A DNA stretch of 47,587 bases from Candidatus Bathyarchaeota archaeon (GTDB lineage Archaea > Thermoproteota > Bathyarchaeia > Bathyarchaeales > Bathycorpusculaceae). The DNA lies in the NCBI GenBank assembly GCA_003165195.1, contig PLSP01000133.1, positions 1-47,587 of the forward strand. Direction: 5' to 3'. A model generated the notes under the pieces. It was given only the letters and a program-made list of their open reading frames with translations. It did not search any database and had not been told where the DNA came from. Below, in pieces: positions 1-9,229 of this stretch (its first letter is position 1; every line of letters begins with the position of its first letter). The translations under genes were made by a program, and so were the position numbers.

Positions 1-78
1 TGGCGTAAAATGAAGAGTTACGGTTTAAAAAAAAACTCAAACAAAAAAATAAGAAAAAGAAAAAGATTAAGTCTAAGT

Positions 79-3000
79 TTAGTCGACGTCCACAGTTATC
101 GAAGTTGAAATTGACCCGCTCGTGACTGTGATAGTGACGTAGTCATTGTCGTCATTGACTTGGAGGCCATTAGTGAAAGCGTGTGCACCGTTATCTTTGC
201 CTGATCCTGTAGTGAATGTATAAGGACCAGGTAAAGTTGCTGTTCCGTCGTTGGATGTGAATGTTACTGTGCCAGTAAAGCTTGTTACTACGTGATTTTG
301 GTAGTCGTAGGCTGTTATAGTTACAGTGTATGGTTGTCCCATATTCAGGTGTCCGTAGGAGTTTGATATGTTTATGCCGAAATAAGCCAAGACGCCAGGA
401 GTGTTAGTGTAGACGCTAATCGTGGGGTCACCAGTATCGAGTGTTCCTCCAGTTCCGCCGGTAGGTGGATTGTGGTAGTCGCTGTTTACAGCGGATGTTA
501 AAGGTGCTGAAGTACCGGCAGTTGCTGGTGCAGTGACAGTGAGAGTTATCATTAAGTAATCTCCGTAGTTGGTGAGTCTAGCTCCTGATGATCCTGCATA
601 AACTGTTATTGTGTTACTGCTTATTGAGGTGCTCCATGTATGTTGATTATATCCAGGATTGCTAACTGCACTTACACTTCCACTTTTGATAGTGAAGCTT
701 GACGGGACCTGAACAATGGCGTAGCCTAATCCATATCCGTTTGGGTTGTCTAAATCAATGAAATAGTATATGGTCGTTTGGCTGCTTGCTTGGAGACTTA
801 TTTGACCGCTAGCATAGTATAGGTTGTTGTTGGTTGAGATGTATGTTGAGTATTGGGGTCCCCCGCTGACAGCCACTGTGACCGTCCCTTTAATGGTGTT
901 GTGTGTTGAGTCAGTGGCCGTTATTGTTTTTGAACCGGAAGTTACTAGTTTGAATCCATTGGCGAATGTGTGAGCGCCGTTGTCATTAGCTACGAACGTA
1001 TAGTCGCTGGGTAGGATAACATTATAGCCAGTATCGCTTGTGGTAAAGTGTACCTTATCAGTGAATCCAGTAGCGGTGTTTCCGTTGGCGTCAACCGCGG
1101 TCACTGTGACTGTGAAGAATGAACCATCATTGACGTTGCTTGGAGCAGTTACAATTAAACTTACTGCAGCGCCAGGATTGACATTGAAAGAGTTGCTTGC
1201 GCCATTTGTGGTTCCAACTGTAGCAGTTATAGTGACACTTGTGCCTGATTTGCTTAAGGTTAACGAGCCAGTCCAAGAACCCCCAGCAAACGTAACTGGC
1301 GATCCTGTAACAGTTCCGCCATTTCCGCCAGCAGTCTCGGTTAAAGTTACTGAACCACTGAAGGTGTTAACTGGGTTTTTGTTATTATCAACAGCAGTAA
1401 TTGTAATGCCAGTGATAGCTGTACCTGCAGTTTGTGGACTGTTTATCTGGCTGAAGGTGAAACCAGCTATGTTACCAGGTGCAACTCCGAAGGCATTGCA
1501 ACTGCCAGTTACAACACCATCTTTAGCAGTAATAACATCGCCCGCACCAGCCTTAGTAATAACGACTGCATTACTTGCCCAAACACCATTACTCCAACCA
1601 GTACTCAAGGAACCTGGACTAATAGACGTGAACGAATCGCTTAGAACAGCACTTGCAGAGCCAGCATAAGTCGTAACCGGATTATTGTTAGCATCAACAG
1701 CCTGAATAGTAAGACTGAAACCAATACCAGCCTGAACATTACTTGGAGTACTAACCAAGAACTTAGCAACAGGACCCGCAGCAACAGCGAAAGCACCACT
1801 AGCACCAGTTACAGAGCCATCCGTAGCAGTAATAACATCGCCCGCACCAGCCTTAGTAATAACGACTGCATTACTTGCCCAAACACCATTACTCCAACCG
1901 CTGCTTAATGCATTTGAACTAAGAGTTCCAGATGAATCACTCAAAGCAGCTGTAGCAGAGCCGGCGTAGCTTTGGACAGTGTTACCGCAAGAATCTTGAG
2001 CCGTAATGAGAAGATCGAAATCTACTCCAGCTTGGACATTAGTGGGAGTGCTTACCGCGAATTTTGTCAGTGGACCAGTGTTTACCGTCAAGGTTGTTTG
2101 ACCAACTGTGCTTCCTACAGTGGCGGTAACAGTGAACGTGCCAGCATATTGACTTGTGTAAGAATTGCCACTCCATTGACCGCCAGCGCTTGAATCAATA
2201 CTCCATTGAGCAGTCTCGATACCTAAACTGTTTCCATGGCTATCATACCCTGTAGCAGTGAAAGCTGTTTTTCCACCAGCAGTAACGGGACCTGGAGCAG
2301 AAACCTGTATCGAAGCCAAAGCGCCTGCATTAACTTGCAAAGTAGCTTTGTTTGATGTCACACCTTGGTAAGTTGCGCTAATTGTATATGAGCCAACTGA
2401 ATTCTCAGACACTGAATTCTGAGTAACTGTACCTCCGCTTGGGCTAACGCTGAATGTAGCGGATGAAGTAACATCTCCTAACTGGTTGCCGTATTGGTCT
2501 GCGGCAGTTGCGGTATATGACTGCGAACTACCGGCAGTTACAGATGCGGTAGACGGACTAATTGTTACTTTTGCAACAGGGCCAGCTGTCACTGTTAGAG
2601 TAGCTGAATTTGATGTTATTCCATTGGAGGTTCCTGTAACCGTGTAGGAGCCAGCTGTTGTTGTCGATACCGAGTTTCCTGTTACCGTCGCACCGGAAGC
2701 GCTGAAAGTTGTTGAGGATGTGTAGTCGCCCATACTTTTGCCGTTTTGGTCAAATCCCTGAGCAGTGTACACTTGAGTGCTACTAGCTGTAATAGAGCTT
2801 GCTGCGGGGGTAATAGTTATGCTTGTAAGAATTGGAGTTGGTACAGGTCCTGATGTTGGACTTGTGATTGCGAATGTTGTTGAGACCGACGAAAAGCCTT
2901 GGGCTGAAAAAGTTAGTGAAGCTTGGACGATAGCTGTGTCTTTATAATAAACGGTTGCTGTGCCTCCTTGTGTGGCTATGGGTACTGTTTTGATTGGTGT

Positions 3001-3864
3001 TGTGCCGCTTGAGTCTTGGTAGAAAATTCCGGTGTTTGAAGATGATGCAAGGTTCAGTGTTATGGAACCTGCAGAATCTTGCAAGCGTTGAATTGTGATG
3101 GCGTTTGAAACTTGATTTTGCAAGACAGTTTGGCTAGCGCCACTTGTAATGTGAAGCATCGGACTGGTTGCCGATACGAAATGACCTGTGATTGTGCCAT
3201 TTCCATTGAGTGTAGCAACGGTCATTGCCGATTGGTCATTCATTATTTTGATTGTTGAATCAGAACTCCAGTAGGAAAATACCTCTTTTGAGGCAGCGTT
3301 GCCAGTTATTTGTATTGAAGATCCTAAACTGTATTGTTTCGTTCCAGAAGGTAATGTAGTTGAAGATGAACCAGAATTAACGGCGAAATTAATCTGAGCA
3401 GTTCCCTGTTGGGTTGTTGCTGTTGTTGTTCCCTGAATTGTGGTTCCTTCAACAGTTACGACTTTGATAGTTAATTGCGCGCCTGGTGTTGGTTGGAAAT
3501 CAATGGTGAGTGCACGTGTTTGCCCGACATCCACAGGTATTGGATCAAGCTGTCCAGTTGAAGAGTCGTTGCCGTCAACTAAAAGAATGTTTTGGAGATT
3601 ACCGTTGACATAAACGCTTCCATCATGTGTGAGATGCACCAGTCCTTGACCAGTGTTCTGGACATAAACAACTAGGTTGCCACTCGTCGTGTAGCTTTGT
3701 ATTTGTAGTGCGTTGCCGGCTTTTGAAGTGCTGGTGCCTATATAGCCCATTATCCAGGCATAGGCCACAACTGAAGCCACCACGGCTATTGCTATTAGCA
3801 ATAGTGTTGAAATTATGGGTGAAATCGCTCTGATTGAGCGTCTAAATTTGGTTATTTTTCTCAT
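79..3864 (-). CDS. Giant pilin-like surface protein/adhesin: N-terminal archaeal type IV pilin-type segment followed by many Ig-like/invasin-like repeats
   Basis: ORF 79..3969; likely start is internal ATG at 3864 (MRKITKFRRSIRAISPIISTLLLIAIAVVASVVAYAW) preceded by a purine-rich GAAAGG; repeated 'VTAGSSQSYTATAADQYGN'-type Ig-like motifs. Confidence 0.85.
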   Translation of the reverse strand: MRKITKFRRSIRAISPIISTLLLIAIAVVASVVAYAWIMGYIGTSTSKAGNALQIQSYTTSGNLVVYVQNTGQGLVHLTHDGSVYVNGNLQNILLVDGNDSSTGQLDPIPVDVGQTRALTIDFQPTPGAQLTIKVVTVEGTTIQGTTTATTQQGTAQINFAVNSGSSSTTLPSGTKQYSLGSSIQITGNAASKEVFSYWSSDSTIKIMNDQSAMTVATLNGNGTITGHFVSATSPMLHITSGASQTVLQNQVSNAITIQRLQDSAGSITLNLASSSNTGIFYQDSSGTTPIKTVPIATQGGTATVYYKDTAIVQASLTFSAQGFSSVSTTFAITSPTSGPVPTPILTSITITPAASSITASSTQVYTAQGFDQNGKSMGDYTSSTTFSASGATVTGNSVSTTTAGSYTVTGTSNGITSNSATLTVTAGPVAKVTISPSTASVTAGSSQSYTATAADQYGNQLGDVTSSATFSVSPSGGTVTQNSVSENSVGSYTISATYQGVTSNKATLQVNAGALASIQVSAPGPVTAGGKTAFTATGYDSHGNSLGIETAQWSIDSSAGGQWSGNSYTSQYAGTFTVTATVGSTVGQTTLTVNTGPLTKFAVSTPTNVQAGVDFDLLITAQDSCGNTVQSYAGSATAALSDSSGTLSSNALSSGWSNGVWASNAVVITKAGAGDVITATDGSVTGASGAFAVAAGPVAKFLVSTPSNVQAGIGFSLTIQAVDANNNPVTTYAGSASAVLSDSFTSISPGSLSTGWSNGVWASNAVVITKAGAGDVITAKDGVVTGSCNAFGVAPGNIAGFTFSQINSPQTAGTAITGITITAVDNNKNPVNTFSGSVTLTETAGGNGGTVTGSPVTFAGGSWTGSLTLSKSGTSVTITATVGTTNGASNSFNVNPGAAVSLIVTAPSNVNDGSFFTVTVTAVDANGNTATGFTDKVHFTTSDTGYNVILPSDYTFVANDNGAHTFANGFKLVTSGSKTITATDSTHNTIKGTVTVAVSGGPQYSTYISTNNNLYYASGQISLQASSQTTIYYFIDLDNPNGYGLGYAIVQVPSSFTIKSGSVSAVSNPGYNQHTWSTSISSNTITVYAGSSGARLTNYGDYLMITLTVTAPATAGTSAPLTSAVNSDYHNPPTGGTGGTLDTGDPTISVYTNTPGVLAYFGINISNSYGHLNMGQPYTVTITAYDYQNHVVTSFTGTVTFTSNDGTATLPGPYTFTTGSGKDNGAHAFTNGLQVNDDNDYVTITVTSGSISTSITVDVD

Positions 3865-4119
3865 TTTTTTCCTTTCTCTCCCTAATAATTTGTAGGATGC
3901 GCTGGTAAGCGCTCTTTCTTCTTGCTTCGCTAAGTTGAAATTCCGATTATTTAAGGCTGGATAGAACAATAATAGGGGGCATTATTTTTGAAAAAAACAA
4001 CTAAATTCCTAGTTTTTTAATTCCTTTACGGTTTTTTGGATTTTCAAGAAATTAACAGTATGATAAAACCGGTGTTTACTATGGGAGAATAGATCAATTA
4101 AAATTATCAGTAATTTTAG

Positions 4120-4139
4120 ATATTACGAATCCGTAATAT
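4120..4139. promoter_or_regulatory. Perfect 8-4-8 inverted repeat ATATTACG-AATC-CGTAATAT, candidate operator between divergent genes
   Basis: Read directly; lies between the start of the giant adhesin (-) and the wHTH gene (+). Confidence 0.5.
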
Positions 4140-4214
4140 TAAGACGACTGAAATACGACTTATAACACGAAAAATGGCATCTAAGCATAGAACATAAATC
4201 TAGAAGAGATCTAA

Positions 4215-4592
4215 ATGACTGTAACTGTAAACACTCCGAAAAGACGAGACAAGCTAGTTATCATGACCGAGATAATAGCAATCGCCAAGAAGGGAACCTC
4301 AAAAACGCACATAATGTTTAAAGCGAGTTTAAGTTTCAGTCAACTCAACGAGTACCTTACGCTTCTGAGAGAAACTGGCCTACTTGTGAAAACAACAAAC
4401 GATGGAAAAGAAATCTATACCCCTACCGAGAAAGGCATATGGTTTATGGAGAAACAGTGCCAATTGATAAAGTTAGTAAACGAAAACGTATCTAAAAATC
4501 ACGTTAAAACAATGCTTCCCTTAACGTATGTTTTTCAAAGAAGCGAACCCTTCACAAACCAGCCATCCATTAAGCTGGTTAATTCTCTTTAA
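4215..4592 (+). CDS. Winged helix-turn-helix transcriptional regulator (HTH_45-like)
   Basis: RRDKLVIMTEIIAIAKKGTSKTHIMFKASLSFSQLNEYLTLLRETGLLV...YTPTEKG pattern typical of archaeal wHTH. Confidence 0.8.
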   Translation: MTVTVNTPKRRDKLVIMTEIIAIAKKGTSKTHIMFKASLSFSQLNEYLTLLRETGLLVKTTNDGKEIYTPTEKGIWFMEKQCQLIKLVNENVSKNHVKTMLPLTYVFQRSEPFTNQPSIKLVNSL

Positions 4593-4723
4593 CGGATCAT
4601 GATTATTACATCAATAAAGCTGCTTCAAATCACGGTGAATCATAAAAATCTCATAAAAAGTGTTTTGCGATATATTAAAATCAATAAAACAGTCATAAGA
4701 TAGATCAGCCAGGGGTAAGATGT

Positions 4724-5878
4724 TTGGATCTTTCAAGCGTACGAATAAAAGAGCATTTTGGAATGGCAAGCAACGATACCAGTACAACGAAGTTCACTTT
4801 CGTTATTAGTCCCCCAAAAAACCGCCAAACTATACAAAAACAAGATATAATCTGCTTGGACCATCCGATATTCGGCGAAGTCTGCCAGATCCTTGGCGAA
4901 GTTACCGAAATAACCAGTTATGAAGAAGTCGCCGGTTCAACCATCCGCGACCGAATAGGAAAATTGCTCGCCACAACCCAGATAATCGGGTATATAGACC
5001 TGCGAGGTGAAAACAGGCCCTTGCAGAAACTGCTCGTTCCGCCGAACCCAGGCAGCCGTATCTACATGCCTTACTCAGCGTTCCTTCAGGATACACTTAA
5101 CCGTGGAACAGACGGAAAACCCTATATTCAATCGCTTTGTCTAGGAAAAACACTGATCGCTGCTGCTAACCAGGAGACAAATGACCAACAGCTTCACTTT
5201 TACCTTAACGCGGACTTGTTGTTCAAACACACGCTTATCTGCGGAGTTGACGGCGCAGGAAAAACCCATACGGCGACCGTTATTATTGAGGAACTTACTG
5301 GCAAAGTTAACCAGCCTATAGTAGTGTTCGACTCAAACAATGAGTACGCCTCAATAAGTACAGCATCAAAGGTTCTGGAAACCGACAACGTAGCTGCTAA
5401 CCCTCAACAAAACAACCCTAAGGCCGTGGCTGAGAAAATCAAACCTAACCAAGTCACTATCATAAACACTGAAAGTCTGTTTCTTGCTGAAAAAGACGAC
5501 TATTTGAGCAACGTGTTAAAGGATTTAATAAAAGGCAGACATGAAAAAACAATACAGCCGTTTCTGTTGATAATTGATGACGCAGATAATCTGAGCCCTC
5601 AAATGCTGAAAGAAATTCTAGCCTGCAAAGAGGTTGGGACAATCCTGATTTCGTCTCACCCAACTCTATTGGGCGGAAAAATTCTTTCACAGATTCAAAC
5701 GCTAATAATTGGGAAAACCGTTGACCAACAGGATTTAGCTTACCTTGACAACATAACTAACGGTGTTGAAGAAGAGCTGCCTAACTTGAGAGTGGGCGAA
5801 TGGATCATCGCTGGAGTAAATATTGCTCGGCCAACAAAAATCCAAATCAGAGATCAACACTCAGAAGATCCGACATAG
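4724..5878 (+). CDS. HerA-like P-loop ATPase
   Basis: N-terminal barrel-like segment (VISPPK...DHPIFGEVCQILGEV), Walker A GVDGAGKTHT, Walker B-like FLLIIDDAD; start uncertain (TTG 4724 or ATG 4763). Confidence 0.65.
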   Translation: MDLSSVRIKEHFGMASNDTSTTKFTFVISPPKNRQTIQKQDIICLDHPIFGEVCQILGEVTEITSYEEVAGSTIRDRIGKLLATTQIIGYIDLRGENRPLQKLLVPPNPGSRIYMPYSAFLQDTLNRGTDGKPYIQSLCLGKTLIAAANQETNDQQLHFYLNADLLFKHTLICGVDGAGKTHTATVIIEELTGKVNQPIVVFDSNNEYASISTASKVLETDNVAANPQQNNPKAVAEKIKPNQVTIINTESLFLAEKDDYLSNVLKDLIKGRHEKTIQPFLLIIDDADNLSPQMLKEILACKEVGTILISSHPTLLGGKILSQIQTLIIGKTVDQQDLAYLDNITNGVEEELPNLRVGEWIIAGVNIARPTKIQIRDQHSEDPT

Positions 5879-5959
5879 CTCTTTTTGCCCAATTTAGTCT
5901 AATTTCACAAATGTTTCTTGTCAAACATCCAATTCTTCTTTTTAATAGGGTAATTCGTT

Positions 5960-6387
5960 ATGGATGAAAAGAAAATGAGTTCAAGTTTATCTGTCATCAC
6001 TTTGGCGGTGGTTGCGATTGTTGCGTTAATCGGTTTTAGCGCTTCATTAATCAGCTACTCAAAGCAAAACAGTACAGTCAGGACAAGGATAAGAAATAAG
6101 TAATCTTCAAGCCCAGCTGTCCACGCCAAAGCTTGTCAACATCGGCCTCCAATACACCGATAACTGTTCAGACCCAAACGCACTTTTTTTTAAAACACTG
6201 GATATGCGGTAACGTCGGACGTATCACAGCAAACAACTGTACAATCCACGTTAGCACCTCACAAAATGGAAACGCAACTATCCTGGAGACAACAGAAACA
6301 ATCACACCGTCGCTTGACTCAGGAGCTTACCGAACAATCGACTACAGTTTCAATATGCAGGGTCAGAGTATTAGCGACATACACTAG
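5960..6387 (+). pseudogene. Frameshifted small membrane-anchored surface protein
   Basis: Three consecutive fragments in frames 2, 0 and 1: MDEKKMSSSLSVITLAVVAIVALIGFSASLISYSKQNS.. / ..ISNLQAQLSTPKLVNIGLQYTDNCSDPNA.. / ..ICGNVGRITANNCTIHVSTSQNGNATILETTETITPSLDSGAYRTIDYSF. Confidence 0.65.
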
Positions 6388-6488
6388 TTACATATCGTGG
6401 ACAAACTAGAAAATTAGAAGCTTTTTTGCATCTTAACAAATAATCTAGGGCTAATGTTGCTGATCAGCTGTTTCTTTGCTTTCTTGGC

Positions 6489-6980
6489 TTATGTTGAGAC
6501 GTCGACACCCATAGTATTAACCACTGTAAAGACAGGAACCGATTGCGGAGTGTACTCGGGTAGGGTATAGTCGACATTTATGGTGTTTCCTTGAAGCGGT
6601 TCGCAAGTAGCAAAGAAAGCTCCAGAGCTATCAACAGTATAGTGGCCTCCAACAAAGTTAATTGTTATAGCATATTCGTCGCCTGGAGCAACTGAAATAT
6701 TACCTAAGTCAACGTAAACGTGAGCGTCATTTGTGTCGATCCATAATCTAGATAATGTAACTTGTGAGGAGGTTGCGTTCATAATAACTTGGTTGTTACT
6801 GCTGTCAAAGCTTATGGACATCCCGGCATTTACTTTTTGTACGTCAAGTTGGTTCGCGTCTTTGCTTGCGGCGTCGTGCCAGAGGTAAACATTTGTGAAG
6901 AAGAAAAGAAGTATAACTATGAACATGATAGTGCCTATTACTTCAGCAGTTCCTTCACGGTTTCTAAATATTTTTAACAT
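6489..6980 (-). CDS. Type IV pilin-like protein
   Basis: MLKIFRNREGTAEVIGTIMFIVILLFFFTNVYLWHDAASK: short charged leader, then hydrophobic helix; beside T4P genes. Confidence 0.7.
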   Translation of the reverse strand: MLKIFRNREGTAEVIGTIMFIVILLFFFTNVYLWHDAASKDANQLDVQKVNAGMSISFDSSNNQVIMNATSSQVTLSRLWIDTNDAHVYVDLGNISVAPGDEYAITINFVGGHYTVDSSGAFFATCEPLQGNTINVDYTLPEYTPQSVPVFTVVNTMGVDVST

Positions 6981-6990
6981 TTCCCATGCC

Positions 6991-7518
6991 TCATGACAAT
7001 GTAAACGATGATTTGAAGATTGAACCTCTCACTGTATCAACATTAATCACATGACTTCCAGGCGCCAAATCCCCTGAAGGATATAGTCCTTTGAAAGTTA
7101 CATGAGCACCCGCATTTACTTCGCCAGTATATTGTTGATTTGAGTTAGAGTTTAAATTGAATTTGGGGTTGCCATAGTTAGGGTTATAATTTGGGTCACC
7201 GACTTTGGCTACGCCTTCACAGTTTGTAAGCGCTGCGCCGTCTACGTAAATTGATGTCACCTGCAAGTTTACATCGTAACCGATATTGGCTTTCGTTGCG
7301 GAATTGTAAACGGTAACCTGCACCGTGGAGCCTTGAACCCACACGTCTTCAACGGTTAAGGATTCCAATACAGAACTCCCCGCACCTGCTTTGTAATTAT
7401 TCGCATAGACTACAACGTAGGAGAAGGCTATGCTCATGCCAACCATCACCACAAGTATCATAAGGATTGTTGCAATAACTGGTGAGACCGCTTTTCTGTT
7501 TCTAAAGATTCGAATCAT
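6991..7518 (-). CDS. Archaeal type IV pilin N-terminal domain protein
   Basis: MIRIFRNRKAVSPVIATILMILVVMVGMSIAFSYVVVYANNY. Confidence 0.85.
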   Translation of the reverse strand: MIRIFRNRKAVSPVIATILMILVVMVGMSIAFSYVVVYANNYKAGAGSSVLESLTVEDVWVQGSTVQVTVYNSATKANIGYDVNLQVTSIYVDGAALTNCEGVAKVGDPNYNPNYGNPKFNLNSNSNQQYTGEVNAGAHVTFKGLYPSGDLAPGSHVINVDTVRGSIFKSSFTLS

Positions 7519-7522
7519 TTTT

Positions 7523-8371
7523 TCACATCCAAATCGGTGGAATTACCACAAAGAATATCATGTAACCTACAACGCTCAAGATTATAGCGTGTTTTAAGCC
7601 GCCGGCTACTCGTCGTTCCCCCAGTTTTCCAGCCATCATCCCTCCAGTAATCGCGGAAACCAGCATGTCTTTGTAGAAGAAGTCTTTTAGTCCACTATTG
7701 CTGCCTGTTGAAACTTGGCTCATAATCATCGGCGTTCCTTGAACTGGTGATAGGAAAGACTGCACAAGCAGGGCAGCTGTAACAAGGAATACGCCGAAAG
7801 CAGCGTAAATTACAATTATGTAAGGTTTCATTTGGGCACTTGCTTCCTTATCCATATCCTTCATTTCAACCATGAAGTTAGAAGTGTTAGAGAAAACCTT
7901 CTTGATGGTGCCTCCCGACTTACTTGCTTCTAGGACCAAGGCGCAGAACCTGTTAACTATTGGCGAGTTAATCCGTTCTTTGAAGTTTGTGAGAGCCTGC
8001 TCAAATGATGCTCCCCAAGACATCTGAATCAATAGTTTCTTTACCTCGTCTGATAGAGGATGCCCAATCATTTTGTTGTCCACTACCTTTTCTAGGGCTT
8101 TAACCAAGGTTAACCCGGTTTCCTGAGATTCGGAGACGCCACGGACTAGAAGAGGCATTTGATCTTCTATTGCTGAGACCCAACTCTGGTTCTCGTAGTC
8201 TAGTACGGCAGAGGGTATGATGACTATAAGGATACCCAAGAGCAATATTTCGTTTGCATAAAGGGATAGAGCGTTGGGATTAATTATGGCGAATAAGATA
8301 ACGCCTACTAAAACCAACACCATGGAAACAGCAGCGGTTATTTGTCTCTTATTTTTTGGAACTTGTCGCAT
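7523..8371 (-). CDS. Type II secretion system F / TadC-like membrane protein
   Basis: Multi-TM GspF-like pattern (LIQMSWGASFEQALTNFKERINSPIVNRFCALVLEASKSGGTIKKVF), operon position. Confidence 0.85.
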   Translation of the reverse strand: MRQVPKNKRQITAAVSMVLVLVGVILFAIINPNALSLYANEILLLGILIVIIPSAVLDYENQSWVSAIEDQMPLLVRGVSESQETGLTLVKALEKVVDNKMIGHPLSDEVKKLLIQMSWGASFEQALTNFKERINSPIVNRFCALVLEASKSGGTIKKVFSNTSNFMVEMKDMDKEASAQMKPYIIVIYAAFGVFLVTAALLVQSFLSPVQGTPMIMSQVSTGSNSGLKDFFYKDMLVSAITGGMMAGKLGERRVAGGLKHAIILSVVGYMIFFVVIPPIWM

Positions 8372-8376
8372 ATATT

Positions 8377-9147
8377 TTACCTCGGAGGAGTCATCGAATC
8401 AATAATTAATATGAGCATGCCTACGCCGGCAGGTATTGCTAAAAATGACACAAGCAAGAGCAGTGTTTGTGGGTCAATGTTTCCTAACATTGATGCACCA
8501 CCGCCCAAAAAGGACATTATCGATAGCATAACTACAAGTGCCAACGGCAGAGCAATCATCAAACTAACATACACCTCAGCTATCCCGCCCAAGCTCTCTA
8601 CGTAGCTTTTCATTGAGGCGACTCTGGTTTTTTTGAATTTTTCAGCTTCTTCACGCAGATAGGCAGACAAGTCTCCACCCATGTGTGAGGTTGTTACTAC
8701 ACCGTCGAGCATTGCGCCAAACTTTGGTGAGGCTGAACGCAATGAGCCGTTTTTTAGGGCGGAGTTTAGGTCTAAGCCCAAAAACTCAATATCTCCAATT
8801 ATTCTTCGGACCTCTTGGCCCACTCCGAATTCGTCTCCAACGTTAGCTAGCGACTGAAAAATACGTTCTGGCGGCATGCCCGAACTGGCGAGGACCGCCA
8901 TGAAGTTTGCTATAAGTGGAAGATTTGCGTCTATCTTTCTTGCTTTTGAAGATATATTTAGGTATGGCAGCATGTAGCAGACGCAGATGGAAAGAAAGAA
9001 AACAATTAAACCAACAAAGATCCCAACGATTATGGATTGCGATATAAGAAATGACAGAGACAACGATAGAGCCCCTGAAACAACCGCAGCGAAAACCGTT
9101 AAGCCCATGTAAGCTTCAAACGTAATCATGAGACTCGCTTTAGCCAA
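8377..9147 (-). CDS. Type II secretion system F / TadC-like membrane protein
   Basis: LPLIANFMAVLASSGMPPERIFQSLANVGDEFG...TTSHMGGDLSAYLREEAEKFKKTR; start uncertain (called at TTG; open frame continues upstream without a clear ATG). Confidence 0.85.
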   Translation of the reverse strand: MAKASLMITFEAYMGLTVFAAVVSGALSLSLSFLISQSIIVGIFVGLIVFFLSICVCYMLPYLNISSKARKIDANLPLIANFMAVLASSGMPPERIFQSLANVGDEFGVGQEVRRIIGDIEFLGLDLNSALKNGSLRSASPKFGAMLDGVVTTSHMGGDLSAYLREEAEKFKKTRVASMKSYVESLGGIAEVYVSLMIALPLALVVMLSIMSFLGGGASMLGNIDPQTLLLLVSFLAIPAGVGMLILIIDSMTPPR

Positions 9148-9229
9148 GTTAGCTTGTAGGCTTTTAAACTCAGATAGGATGCTTTTCGGTATTAAATTTG
9201 AAACTCCCAGAAATACCGAAAGCAGGGAT

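Noticed and set aside
1040-1669. 209-aa plus-strand ORF (and 1432..1644, 1972..2193)
   Set aside because: Antisense to the repetitive Thr/Ser/Val-rich adhesin; low-complexity V/P/T composition typical of shadow ORFs.
6184-6191. Programmed ribosomal frameshift at T8
   Set aside because: A second shift upstream is also needed and no stimulatory structure is evident; decay or sequencing error is more likely.
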